A DNA stretch of 64,000 nucleotides from assembly GCA_037974335.1 (NCBI GenBank), contig CM075760.1, positions 66,579,477 through 66,643,476 of the forward strand. Direction: 5' to 3'. Made by a program: the position numbers and the translations under genes. A model generated the notes under the pieces. It did not search any database. It saw only the letters and a program-made list of their open reading frames with translations, and was not told the origin of the DNA. Positions 1-9,753 of the stretch are shown piece after piece; the stretch's first letter is position 1; every line of letters starts with the position of its first letter. This stretch comes from Prionace glauca (lineage: Eukaryota > Chordata > Chondrichthyes > Carcharhiniformes > Carcharhinidae).

Positions 1-420
1 GACCAGAGCCCTTCCGGTCCTCCAACTCTTTCCATTGGTCAACCTCAGCATGAGGCCTGACCAATGGACGCCCTGACGGGCGGGCACTCCTCTGCACATG
101 CGCAGCGTCCCCTCTCCCTTCGGCTTGCGCAGCCCCGGGGGGAGGGGGACACAACCGAGCGGCTTCTCGCTCTGGCCGGAGCCGCCAGTCGCTTGTCTGG
201 AAACCTTGCCTGGAGGAGGGGCAGGGGGAGGGGAACAATGGGTGGGGGCGGGGCTCCCGGGTCCGGCCTGCGACTGGAACCCGGAGACGTCATCGCGGAG
301 CAGAGTGATTCCTATTGGCAGGGTTCCATTGTGATGTCACAATGCGGAAGTCCACGAATGTGTTTCAGAGTGAAACTTCCTCCTCTGGGCAACATCTGGG
401 AGGAAATCAATGTCTCCCCC
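1..420 (+). promoter_or_regulatory. CpG-rich promoter-like region, probably of the plus-strand zinc-finger gene at 4.1 kb
   Basis: The stretch is GC- and CpG-rich unlike its surroundings. It carries CCAAT boxes in both orientations (ccattgg near 32, ccaatgg near 61), an NRF1-like catgcgcag near 98, GC boxes around 240-255, a CRE-like gacgtcat near 286 and a second CRE-like tgatgtcaca near 332. Similar CCAAT-rich modules lie at 8.6, 52.8 and 61.3 kb, next to other zinc-finger loci. No clear first-exon donor was identified. The link to the gene at 4.1 kb is inference from position and strand. Confidence 0.5.
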
Positions 421-479
421 TTTCCATTTCTTGTTTATTTGGTTTGGCCTTAAAAGAGTTTGATCCATGGCCTCATGTG

Positions 480-1095
480 CTGTGGTGTTTCAAAATCTAC
501 ATTGAATACAAGAGTTGGGATGTCTTGTTGAAGTTGTACAAGACCACACTTGGAGTACTGTGGAGTTCTGTTCATCCTATTATAGAAAGGATATTATTAA
601 ACTAGAAAGAGTGCAGAAAAGATTTACTAGGATTCCAACGGGACTTGATGGATTGAGTTATAAGGAGAGGCTGGATAGACTGTGACTTTTTTCTCTGGAG
701 TGTAGGAGGCTGAGGGGTGATCTTATCGAGGTCTATAAAATAATGAGGGGCACAGATCAGCGAGATAGTGAATATCTTTTCCCAAAGGTTGGGGAGTCTA
801 AAACTAGAGGGCATAGCTTTAAGGTGAGAGGGGAAATACAAAAGTGTCCAGAAAGGCAATTTTTTCACACAGAGGGTGGTGAGTGTCTGGAACAAGCTGC
901 CAGAGGCAGTAGTAGAGGGGGGTACAATTTTGTCCATTAAAAAGCATTTAGACAGTTACATAGGAGAGGATGGCTATAGAGGGATATGGGCCAAACGTGG
1001 GCAATTGGGATTAATTTAGTGGTTTAAAAAAAGGGGCTGCATTGAGAAGTTAGATCGAAAGGCCTGTTCCCATGCTGTAAACCTCTATGACTCAA
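480..1095 (+). mobile_element. CR1-like LINE, 5'-truncated 3' end
   Basis: Plus-strand sequence encodes, with interruptions, the end of a CR1-type reverse transcriptase: LEYCGVLFIL-like, LERVQKRFTRI-like and SYKERLDRL-like stretches, then the family tail. Similar conserved pieces recur at 2.6, 12.2, 18.1, 45.0 and 57.3 kb. It is a dead insertion in what may be the first intron of the zinc-finger gene that follows. Confidence 0.75.
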
Positions 1096-2263
1096 TTACA
1101 TACTTTTTACTTGTTGTGAGATTTCCTGCCTCTACCACCTTTCCTCCGTTTCTCTCTCCATGGACTCTGACCAGAATTCTCTGGCCATTCATGCCGGTAG
1201 GATTCTGCATTCCTGCCGGCAGCACACACCTCCGCCCGTGGGTTTTCTGCTGGTGTGGGGTGATGTTAATGGGAATTCCCATGGGGAGCAGTTGATCAGA
1301 GAGTCCTGCTGCTAGCAAACATCACATCACTTCCCGTCAGCGGGAAGCACACTGCTGGGAGGCCGGAGAATCTTACCCACTGTCTGACCTGTGAGTATTT
1401 CCAGCATTTTCTGTGTTTATTTCAGATATCCCACAGCTGCTCTATTTTGCTATTATTTTATTGGAGGCATTGCTCACAGAACCAACTTTAGAAACACGAT
1501 TGACTAATTTTTTTAATCCACAGATGCTCTGGTCCGCCTTGTTGTCCAACAAGGGGCATACACGCGATGGGTCGTGCGAGGGCTGCTCTTGGATGTTGCT
1601 TCGAGAGTTGCCTAGTGCTTCATGTCGTTAGCGTACACTTAAACTGATGGGCAACATGACTGCTCAGTGACTATCACTGTTTGTTGTGCAGATACATGGA
1701 TTTGGGCCAGTATCTGTGGGAGTTTGCACATTCTCCCCGTGCTTGGATGGGTTATCTCCGGGAGCTCAGGTTTCCTCCCACACCCCAAAAAACGTGCACT
1801 TAGGCTGATTGGCAGTAACACATTGTCCCTAAATTAGTCTCCCCTCAATCTGGTTATAATTCCTTTATTGTGGAGTCCAATAGGCGTAGACAAAGGTCGT
1901 AGGGAGAAGAGGGCACTCACAATGTTAAAATGGTGGCACAGGCTCATTGGGCCGAAGGGCCGGTTTCCCAGGCTGTGTTGTTCTCTGTTCTTTGTAATTA
2001 TGAAACAAAATGCTGGAAAATCTCAACAGGTCAGACAGCATCTGTGGGGATGGAACTAAAGTCTGAAACATTGACTCTGTTCTCTCTCACAGATCAGCTC
2101 CTGTGATCCTTGGGTGGAGTTTGAGGGATTGGAAGATTCTGTTAAGGTCCTGGTTAGTTGTGAGTAAATAAAATCCCTATTCTTCACTTCCTGCCTCTTT
2201 CCCTCTCCTCCCATGTATCCAATAGTCATGTGTAGACCCACCTCCCTTCCCTGAAGGGTGTTA
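1096..2263. repeat. Repeat debris, including a diverged tRNA-SINE body (about 1690-2000, +)
   Basis: No gene is seen. About 1690-2000 matches the body of the tRNA-derived SINE found elsewhere here (words such as gtttcctccca and a gggccgaagggcc-like end). About 1380-1440 and 1990-2100 match another dispersed repeat containing ttccagcattttctg or its complement with a short agatcagctcctg-like end. The rest is unassigned. Confidence 0.5.
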
Positions 2264-3080
2264 CATAAGAACATAAGAAATAGGAGCAGGAGTAGGCCAT
2301 CTAGCCCTTCGAACCTGCCCCGCCATTCAATAAGATCATGGCTGATCTGAAGTGGATCAGTTCCACTTTCCCACTTTCTCCCCATAACCCTTAATTCCCT
2401 TGTCTATCAGAAACCTATCTACCCGTGACTTAAATATATTTAGCGAGGTAGCCTCCACCACTTCAACGGGCAGAGAATTCCAGAGATTCACCACCCTTTG
2501 AGTGAAGAAGTTCCTCCTCAACTCTCATCTAAACTGTCCCCCCTTATCTTGAGGCTGTGCCCTCTAGTCCTGCTGTCCTTTCTAAGCAGGAAGAATCTCT
2601 CTACCTCTACCTCTACCTATCCATCCCCTTCATTATCTTATACGTCTCTATAAGATCCCCCCTCATTCTTCTCAACTCCAGCAAATACAGACCCAGTCTA
2701 TTTAGTCTCTCTTCATAGTCCAACCCCCTCATCTCCGGTATCAGCCTCGTGAACCTCCTCTGCACTCCCTCCAAGGCCAAAATATCCTTGCGCAAGTGCG
2801 GCGACCAAAACTGCACACCGTACTCCAGCTGCGGCCTCACCAGTGCCCTATACAGTTGCAGCAAGACCTCCCTGCTTTTATATTCTGTCCCCCTCGCTAT
2901 AAAGGCCAGCATCCCATTTGCACCTGCAGACTGGGTTTTTGTGACTCATGCACAAGGACCCCCAGGTCCCTCTGCACCGTAGCATGCTGCAGCTTTTCGC
3001 CCTTTAAATAGGGGTCAGAGTAGGTGCAGCCTTGATGGGCCGAACGGCCTTCTTCTGGCCGTTCTATGGGATTCTATGGT
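2264..3080 (-). mobile_element. CR1-like LINE, long 3' fragment
   Basis: On the minus strand an open stretch (2613-2912) reads LVRPQLEYGVQFWSPHL, then [18 protein letters not shown] and EERLNRLGL, the thumb region of CR1 reverse transcriptase. The element's 3' end is at 2264, marked by the family's ttcttatgttcttatg-type ending in reverse complement. The 5' end is lost near 3080. It is the longest copy in the first 10 kb. Confidence 0.85.
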
Positions 3081-3214
3081 TCAACTCACAATTTCAATTC
3101 ACTCTAAACAATGGGACAGACACACACCTCCCATCAACATTGTATATGAATAGACACGTTTCAGTCCTGGATGTGATTAACAGCAACAATAACAGCAGAA
3201 TCCAACTCACGTAA

Positions 3215-3919
3215 TCACTTGTGAACTAGCCTGTGTCTCAGCAGGAGGGAGGACCAAGTAAATCTCTGCCCACAAACAGAGCAGATGAATGGCGTCTCCC
3301 TGGTGTGCATGCGCTGGTGCTCCTGTAGGATAGATAACCTGCTGAATCCCTTCCCACATGCAGAGCAGGTGAAAGGTCTCTCTCCAGTGTGAATTCGCTG
3401 GTGTATCAGCAGGTTGGCTGACTGTGTGAATCTCTTCCCACACTCAAAGCAGATGAATGACTTCTCTCCAGTGTGAACTCGCTGGTGTATCAGTAGGTTG
3501 GAGGACTGAGTGAATCTCTTCCCACACTCAGAGCAAGTAAATGGTCTCTCCCGGGTGTGAACTCGATGGTGTGTTAGCAAGTTGGTTGACTGAGTGAATC
3601 CTTTCCCACACTCTGAGCAGATGAATGGCCTCTCTCCAGTGTGAACACGCAGGTGTGACTACAGTGTGGATGACTTGCTAAATCCCTGCCCACATGTGGA
3701 ACAGGTGAAAGGACTCTCCCCAGTGTGAACCCGTTGATGAGTTTCCAGGGCAGATGGGCAACGGAATCCCTTCCCACAGTCCCCACATCTCCATCTTTTC
3801 TCCATGGTGCCGGTATCCCTGTGTCTCTGCAGGTTGAGCCAGTTGGGTTTTTGTGGAGATTGAGCAGTTTTCATGATCACTTTTTCCTCCTGCTGGCCCC
3901 ACAAATTTACCACATTCAT
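3215..3919 (-). pseudogene. C2H2 zinc-finger gene A, seven fingers, one in-frame stop
   Basis: This would be a nuclear DNA-binding protein of the Kruppel type. Seven C2H2 fingers run from [10 protein letters not shown] (first finger, about residues 45-67) to [10 protein letters not shown] and end in HK-stop at 3215. Linkers are mostly TGERPF-like. The frame starts at an ATG at 3919; a second ATG (MEKRWRC) opens directly before finger 1, as in genes C and E here. A TAG at 3659-3661 replaces the usual Gln codon in finger 2, while the frame continues unchanged on both sides. That makes a recent single nonsense change likely, although a sequencing error or a polymorphic stop cannot be excluded. 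The two-part product would have one finger upstream and five downstream. The gene faces gene B head to head, with only 186 bp between the two ATGs. Confidence 0.8.
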
Positions 3920-3979
3920 TCAGCTCACATTCACAGGTTGCTTTTGTGTTTGTGTGAATTCTCTCTCACTCCCTTTTTT

Positions 3980-4000
3980 TCTTTTTTTAAAATCACAGGA
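3980..4000 (+). promoter_or_regulatory. Splice acceptor of the zinc-finger exon of gene B
   Basis: A T-rich tract ends in aaaatcacag followed by gattgagg. The same arrangement (polypyrimidine, tttcacag, then a leader ending in an ATGGAAGG-like start) stands before gene D near 60930 on the minus strand, and the two exon starts are homologous. Both therefore have an untranslated upstream exon. Confidence 0.6.
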
Positions 4001-4972
4001 TTGAGGAGGAGGGGGATTGACAATCGGGAATCTCGAATCAAACATCACACCAGAATCTGAGAATCATCCAGTTTGTCATAACCTGAATATCACAGGACTT
4101 CCAACATGGAAGGAAGCAGTCCCGTTCTCAGCGGGGAGAAACGGTACACGTGTTCTGTGTGTGGACAAAGATTCAGCCAATCATCTGGTCTTTTGAAACA
4201 TCAGCGAGCTCACACTGGAGGCAGGCTGTTCATTTGCAGTGTTTGTGGGAAAGGATTTACTCGATCATTCACCCTTCTCAGACACCAACGAGTTCACACT
4301 GGGGAGAGGCCGTTTACCTGCTCTGTGTGTGGAAAGGAATTCACTCAGTTATCCTGCCTGCTGACACACCAACACACTCACACTGGGGAGAGGCTCTTCA
4401 CCTGCTCTGAATGTGGGAAGGGATTCATTAATTCAACTAATTTGCAGACACACCAGCGTGTTCACACTGGAGAGAGGCCTTTCACCTGCCCTGCGTGTGG
4501 CAACGGATTCACAAATTCATCCAACCTGCAGAGACACCAGCGAGTTCACACTGGGGACACCCCGTTCACCTGCTCTGTGTGTGGAAGGGAATTCACTCAG
4601 TTATCCCATCTGCAGAGACACCAGTGAGTTCACACTGGGGAGAGACCATTCACCTGCTCCGAGTGTGGGAAGGGATTCACTCAGGCAAATGACCTGCTCA
4701 GACACAAACGGGTTCACACTGGGGAGAGACCATTTATCTGCTCTGAATGTGGGAAGGGATTCACTCGGTCATCCCACCTATTGGATCACCAGAGAATTCA
4801 CACTGAGGAGAGACCATTTATCTGCTCTGAGTGTGGGAAGGGATTCACTACCTTATCCAGCTGGGAGGGGCACAAGCGAGTTCACACTGAGGCAAGAACT
4901 TTGAGCTGCACCGAGTCTGGGAAGGGAGTCACAGTCTCACCCAGTCAGCAGGGACACCGGAGAGTTCAGCCT

Positions 4973-5667
4973 GAGGACGGTCCGGTTCCCCGCCCCGAGG
5001 ACGGTCCGGTTCCCCGCCCCGAGGACGGTCCGGTTCCCCGTCCCGAGGACGGTCCGGTTCCCCGCCCCGAGGACGGTCCGGTTCCCCGCCCCGAGGACGG
5101 TCCGGCTCCCCGCCCCGAGGACGGTCCGGCTCCCCGCCCCGAGGACGGTCCGGCTCCCCGCCCCGAGGACGGTCCGGCTCCCCGTCCCGAGGACGGTCCG
5201 GCTCCCCGCCCGAGGACGGTCCGGCTCCCCGCCCCGAGGACGGTCCGGTTCCCCGCCCAGAGGACGGTCCGGCTCCCCGCCCCGAGGACGGTCCGGTTCC
5301 CCGCCCCGAGGACGGTCCGGTTCCCCGCCCCGAGGACGGTCCGGTTCCCCGCCCCGAGGACGGTCCGGTTCCCCGCCCCGAGGACGGTCCGGTTCCCCGC
5401 CCCGAGGACGGTCCGGTTCCCCGCCCCGAGGACGGTCCGGTTCCCCGCCCCGAGGACGGTCCGGTTCCCCGTCCCGAGGACGGTCCGGCTCCCCGCCCCG
5501 AGGACGGTCCGGTTCCCCGCCCCGAGGACGGTCCGGTTCCCCGCCCCGAGGACGGTCCGGTTCCCCGCCCCGAGGACGGTCCGGTTCCCCGCCCCGAGGA
5601 CGGTCCGGCTCCCCGCCCAGAGGACGGTCCGGTTCCCCGCCCCGAGGACGGTCCGGTTCCCCGCTCC
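4973..5667 (+). repeat. 24-bp coding minisatellite, about 29 units
   Basis: The unit begins gaggacggtccgg and is GC-rich. Spacing between the first and last gaggac (4973 to 5644) is 671 bp, that is 28 periods of 24 minus one base. A single 23-bp unit near 5205-5225 explains the missing base. Before it the frame reads EDGPVPRP or EDGPAPRP; after it the same frame reads RTVRFPAP. The array lies between zinc fingers of gene B. Units differ mainly by ggttcc versus ggctcc. Confidence 0.9.
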
Positions 5668-5954
5668 GAGTCTGGGAAGGGATTCATTCCGTTCTCTAAC
5701 CTGCTGACAGACGAACGAGGCGAGACTGATGAAAGACCTTTTACATGTCCAGACGGAGGGACTTGTTTTCAGAGTTCTGTGGAATTGGGGTCCCATCAAC
5801 ACGGTCACACTGACGAGAGACTATTCAGCTGCTCTCACTGTGGGGCTGCGTTCACACGATCGTCTGACCTCACTGAACACCAATGCACACACTCTGGGGA
5901 AAAGCTCCTCACTTTCCCCAAACATGGAAAGGGATTCACTCGGTCATCCAACCT

Positions 5955-6300
5955 GCTGACACACCAGCAAGGTCGCAGTGTGAAGAGGGGGTTCACTTGT
6001 CCCGAGTGTGGGAAGGGATTTACTCAGTCAACCAACCTGCTGACACACCAGCAAGGTCGCAGTGTGAAGAGGGGGTTCACTTGTCCCGAGTGTGGGAAGG
6101 GATTTACTCAGTCATCCAAACTGCTGACACACCAGCAAGGTCGCAGTGTGAAGAGGGGGTTCACTTGTCCCGAGTGTGGGAAGGGATTTACTCAGTCAAC
6201 CAACCTGCTGACACACCAGCAAGGTCGCAGTGTGAAGAGGGGGTTCACTTGTCCCGAGTGTGGGAAGGGATTTACTCAGTCAACCAACCTGCTGGTTCAC
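5955..6300 (+). repeat. Four near-identical 84-bp finger units in gene B
   Basis: The word cagcaaggtcgc recurs at 5965, 6049, 6133 and 6217, exactly 84 bp apart. Each unit encodes one finger of the form [17 protein letters not shown] followed by THQQGRSVKRG. The second zinc-binding His of the HxxxH pair is replaced by Arg (HQQGR), and the TGERP linker is lost. The near identity of the units implies recent duplication or gene conversion. Confidence 0.85.
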
Positions 6301-6770
6301 ACCGGGGAGAGGCCCTTCCTCTGCTCCCAGTGTGGGAAGAGTTTTATTAATTCCACTAACCTGCTGCGGCACCAGCGAGTTCACACTGAGGAGAGACCAT
6401 TCATGTGCTCTGAGTGTGGGAAGAGATTCACTCAGTTACCACATCTACAGAGACACCAGCGAGTTCACACAGGGGAGAAGCCGTTCGCCTGCACTGTGTG
6501 TGAGAAGGGATTCGCTCAGTTATCGCACCTGGTAAGACACCAGCGAGTTCACACCGGGGACAAACCATTCACCTGCTCCCAGTGTGGGAGGGAATTCACC
6601 CAGTCAAATGACTTGCTGAGACACCAGAGAGTTCACACTGAGGAGAGACCCTTCATGTGCTGACTGTGGGAAGAGATTCACTCAGTTATCCAGTCTGCTG
6701 AAACACCAGAGAGTTCACACTAGGGGGAGGTCCACCTGCTCTACATGAGAAAACAGATCCTCTCAGTCAT

Positions 6771-7060
6771 CCTGCCTCCTTCGATCACCAGTAATTTCAC
6801 ATTGGGAAAAACCCTTTAAATCTCGGGACTGTGGGAAATACAATAAATGTTCCTGGGAACTGTAACTTCTACATGTTCATACTGATGAGATACCGTTCAG
6901 GGGCTCTCACTGCAGATGCACCCAGGAAATAATTTTAACTCACTGTACCCAGAAATTTCACAGTGTGGTCAGCCTCCACCTGCCCTGAATGTTGGAAGGA
7001 ATTTGCTTATTTATCCCATGTGCTGAGATACCAGTGAGTTCACAATTAAATACAGTGATC
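6771..7060 (+). pseudogene. Decayed 3' zinc-finger remnants of gene B
   Basis: Finger-like words persist out of frame, for example tgaatgttggaaggaatttgc and tgagataccagtgagttcac near 6985-7040. They are followed by a stretch (7050-7110) like the 3' flank of other zinc-finger loci in the window. Confidence 0.5.
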
Positions 7061-7138
7061 AGATTTTGCTGTTAATCATGTTCAGGATTGAATCATGTTC
7101 ATTGGGGTCTGTTTCTGCTGATGTCAGTAAACCCCACC

Positions 7139-7440
7139 CTAGCTATAGGGGCTGATCCTCTTGCTAAAAGTCAAATAAATCAACTTTGCATCAAATAAAC
7201 TTGTATTCTTTTTACTAACTCCGACGTCGTCAGGAGGTCTCTCCCCTCCCCTGTCTCCTCCGTCCTCACCTCCAACAATAAGTGTGAGGATTTCATGGAG
7301 TTCCTCTGTCACTAAGATTGAGACAATCTGATCAGCTGCCTCTGCTGCTTCCTCCCTTCCACTAGCCCATTGGACTGAACGGCTTCCCCTGAACCCCACA
7401 TCTTCCCCTCGTTTCTTTCTCATATCCCTTCATGTCCATC
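7139..7440 (+). mobile_element. L2-like LINE fragment (endonuclease-RT linker region)
   Basis: This is an inverted homologue of 59330-59600: the antisense frames of both contain AEAADQI, SILVT and LHEILTL. The sense strand here gives VRISWSSSVTKIET-like sequence, as in L2-clade LINEs just before the reverse transcriptase. The fragment is short and non-functional. Confidence 0.55.
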
Positions 7441-7499
7441 TTGTCCATCAGATCCACCATGTGCTCACAAAGGGCTGGATGGACACCCTCTCTGCTGTG

Positions 7500-7585
7500 A
7501 GCCATGATCTTATTGAATGGCGGGGCAGGCTCGAAGGGCCAGGTGGCCTACTCCTGCTCCTATTTCTTATGTTCTTATGTAACAA
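7500..7585 (+). mobile_element. CR1-like LINE 3' tail
   Basis: Only the terminal part is present: catgatcttattgaatggcgg, then cctactcctgctcc, ending ttcttatgttcttatg. It is identical in type to the ends at 38.7, 39.5 and 57.75 kb. Confidence 0.8.
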
Positions 7586-8019
7586 TTGGTCATCAACCCC
7601 AAATTGCTGATCGCCAAACTTACCCACGTAAACTGCTATTGTTCTCACTTTCCAGGTGTTACCCTGACGCTATTAAATATTTGATATGTGAAACTAACAA
7701 ACAATGGTGTGTGGGTTTGTTACTGACATATTGACAGAGGTCAGGATGGACGCGAACTATCATCACACGGTGTGAATGGTCGGAGCTGGAACTTGGGTTT
7801 TGTACTCTATAGGGAGGTTGGGGAGGGGAGGAAGAAAGTGGGGTTAGGGTTATAATCAGATCAGCCACGATCATATTGAACAATGGAATAGCCTCAAAAA
7901 GCTGGGTGGCCTGCTCCTAACTCGTATGAGAATTCCTACAGTGCAGGAGGCCATTCTGCCCATCGAATCTGCACCAACCAGGCCTTATCCCCACAACCCC
8001 ATGCATTGGTATGTCATTA
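7586..8019. other. No gene seen; SINE tail fragment near 7925-7990
   Basis: The stretch holds no conserved reading frame. A piece with cctacagtgcagga and gcccatcgaatctgcacc (about 7927-7985, minus orientation) matches the 3' end of the tRNA-SINE. Confidence 0.4.
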
Positions 8020-8086
8020 GGTTGCTTAACTCAGTGAATCCCTTCCCACACTCAGAGCAGAGGAATGACCTCTCTCTAATACTAAT
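8020..8086 (-). pseudogene. Single relic C2H2 finger
   Basis: The minus strand reads [17 protein letters not shown]-like, one finger without its His pair. It is flanked on one side by SINE sequence and on the other by another repeat. It shows that the zinc-finger cluster once extended here. Confidence 0.6.
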
Positions 8087-8094
8087 CCCCTGAC

Positions 8095-8325
8095 ACTAGG
8101 CTCAATTTTGAATGGCCAATCAACCTAACCTGTGCATCTATGGACTGTAGGAGGATTCGCATTCTAATCAGTAATCTCTCAACTGTCTGTGCTTTAAATG
8201 CTCTGTCTGAGGCCAGAACTCTCCATTCACCTGACGAAGAGGCAGTCCCCTCGAAAGCTTGTGAGTATATTATCAAATAAATAGGTTGGACTAAAACCTG
8301 GTGTTGTCAGACTTTTTACTGTAGG
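8095..8325 (+). repeat. Dispersed repeat with a hammerhead-like core
   Basis: This belongs to the same family as 55640-55870 and 21175-21320. It contains cattcacctgacgaag, a short GC-rich hairpin, then cgaaagcttgtgag, followed by ggttggactaaaacctggtg. The pattern CTGACGA - hairpin - GAAA resembles the conserved core of a hammerhead ribozyme. Confidence 0.5.
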
Positions 8326-8475
8326 AGGAAACCAGAGCATCCAGAGGAAATGCATGCAGACACAGGGAGAATGTGCAAACTCGATAAAGATAATGACCCA
8401 AGGCCGGAATTGAACACGGGTCCCTGGTGCTGTGAGACAGTAATCCTATCCACTGTGATGCCCTGTGGCAGGATC
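8326..8475 (-). mobile_element. tRNA-derived SINE, head part
   Basis: In minus orientation it holds the SINE body (gaaaccagagcatccagagg) and the tRNA-like head with a box B (gaattgaacacgggtccctg). This is the same family as the full copy at 45415-45745. Confidence 0.7.
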
Positions 8476-8559
8476 TCATCCTCACTTTCCCAGATTCAAA
8501 CAAAGACTGTCCATCTCTAATGGCAGCCAGATTGTCCACAATCCTCTGCGCTGTAGAAA

Positions 8560-8800
8560 CTGTTCTATCTGCCTCAGGCTGGCCGGGTGGATGGCACATG
8601 CTCAGTCACTGGCAGGTCACAATGCCTATGTGATTGATGGCAGCTCCGGACTAATAGAAAGAGGAGGCGGGGCTGGCGGACTGTACAGGAGCATCTGGTC
8701 CTCCAACCAATTGGAGAGAATGAGGGGCGGGCCTGAGCCTGGGTCTCCCTCATTGGCTGAAACCCTGCACCATTGTGAAACTGCTCTGTGTCTGGCCCAG
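8560..8800. promoter_or_regulatory. CCAAT/GC-box promoter-like module (inverted homologue of 61.3 kb)
   Basis: It contains ATTGG/CCAAT boxes (ccaaccaattgg near 8702, cattggctg near 8751), GC boxes (gaggcggggct, gaggggcggg) and a run homologous, on the minus strand, to 61278-61400 (caattggttggagga, tttctattagtccg, catcaatcac, gcattgtgac). It may be a zinc-finger gene promoter. Which gene it drives, and whether it works both ways, is not clear. Confidence 0.45.
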
Positions 8801-9144
8801 GAGGAGGTCCTCCCCCCACCCCCCCTCCCCCACACACACTGGGTGCACGTAGATCAGGAATGTGGGGCTGAAGTGCAAACAAAACATCAACAAAAGGTTT
8901 TTATTTAGAAAACTGAGAAGGTGTATATGGCTGCAACATCGAGTTTCAGATTATGTTCAGTAACAAACTGAAATTATGCAGATTTCCCTCACTAAATGAA
9001 TGCTTCTGCCTGCTTTTGAAGGAGGACCATTCACGTGTTAGGCAAACGCGATAACCACTAAATACAGAAACAAGTGACAAAGACAGCAACAGGTGTGAAC
9101 CATTCAGATCCTGGAATCCCTTCAACATTGACTGATCTATAAAG
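8801..9144. other. No gene seen
   Basis: The sequence is plain, with a C-run at 8811-8832 and no conserved frame, RNA or clear repeat. Confidence 0.4.
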
Positions 9145-9540
9145 TTTAATTTATTCGTCACAAGAAAGGCTTACCTTAACATTGCAATGAAGTTAGTATG
9201 AAACTCCCTGAGTATCCACTGTCCAGTACCTGTTCGGGATAATGTACCAAACCAGCACATCTTTCAGAATTTGGGAGGAAGTCCAGAGGACATCCACGCA
9301 GACATGGGGAGAATGTGCAGACTCCACACAAACAGGCCGGAACAGAACCCGGGTCCCTGGCGCTATGAGACAGCAGTGCTAACCCACTGTGTCACCGTGC
9401 CCCCAGGAATCGAACCAGGGTCCCTGGCGCTGTGAGACAGCCGTGTCTAACCCACTGTGTCACCGTGCCCCTGGGAATCGAACCCGGGTCCCTGGCGGTG
9501 AGACAGCAGCGCTAACCCACTGTTTCACAGTGCAGCAGGA
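9145..9540 (-). mobile_element. SINE with the tRNA-like head repeated three times
   Basis: The tail (tttaatttattcgtcacaag), body and head of the SINE are on the minus strand. The head word gggtccctgg recurs at 9351, 9418 and 9485, a 67-bp period. Each unit carries box-B-like gaatcgaaccc/cagggtccc and box-A-like gctaacccactgtgtcac. Confidence 0.75.
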
Positions 9541-9753
9541 CCAACATTTGTGTTTGAACTAACATCACCATGGATTGATCAGTTGTTGCTGTTTGTAGAA
9601 TCTTACTGTGCACAAACTGACTGCTGGGATCAGTAACAGCTCATATTTATACAACACGTTTATTGCAATAAAACATCCCAAGGTCCTTCAGAGGAATTTT
9701 GTAACAAAATACTGAATCACACTGGGAGTTAGTGAATTGAGGGGAAAACATGT
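9541..9753. other. No gene seen; possible repeat fragment
   Basis: About 9630-9740 (tttatacaacacgtttattgc, aaggtccttcagagg) resembles a dispersed repeat type. It has no coding signal. Confidence 0.35.

Larger units (their letters stand above)
4106..6770 (+). pseudogene. C2H2 zinc-finger gene B, about 20 fingers, interrupted, with an internal minisatellite
   Basis: The frame opens at ATG 4106 (MEGSSPVLSGEKRYTC) after a predicted acceptor near 3999. Fingers 1-5 are canonical. Finger 6 is cut by TGA at 4625-4627, where the family has CGA (Arg). Fingers 7-9 follow in the same frame. A tenth, degenerate finger leads into a 24-bp minisatellite (4973-5667). One unit there is 23 bp, so the frame shifts by one and resumes as finger sequence after the array. 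Next come degenerate fingers, four near-identical fingers with the odd linker GRSVKRG, one partly deleted junction ([10 protein letters not shown]), and four canonical fingers. The frame ends at 6661-6663 because two bases are missing from a Cys-Ser/Cys codon pair. More finger sequence continues in another frame to about 6770. It is probably no longer functional as one protein. Confidence 0.8.

Noticed and set aside
4973-5667. CRISPR array
   Set aside because: Units are contiguous with no spacers, in a vertebrate zinc-finger gene; an ordinary minisatellite.
4929-5808. Long antisense open frames (GRGTGPSSG-type and GAGNRTVL-type repeats)
   Set aside because: They are shadows of the 24-bp minisatellite; a repeat whose length is a multiple of three stays open in every stop-free frame.
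9335-9535. tRNA genes
   Set aside because: A- and B-box-like sites are present but no cloverleaf with anticodon stem could be drawn; the context is SINE.
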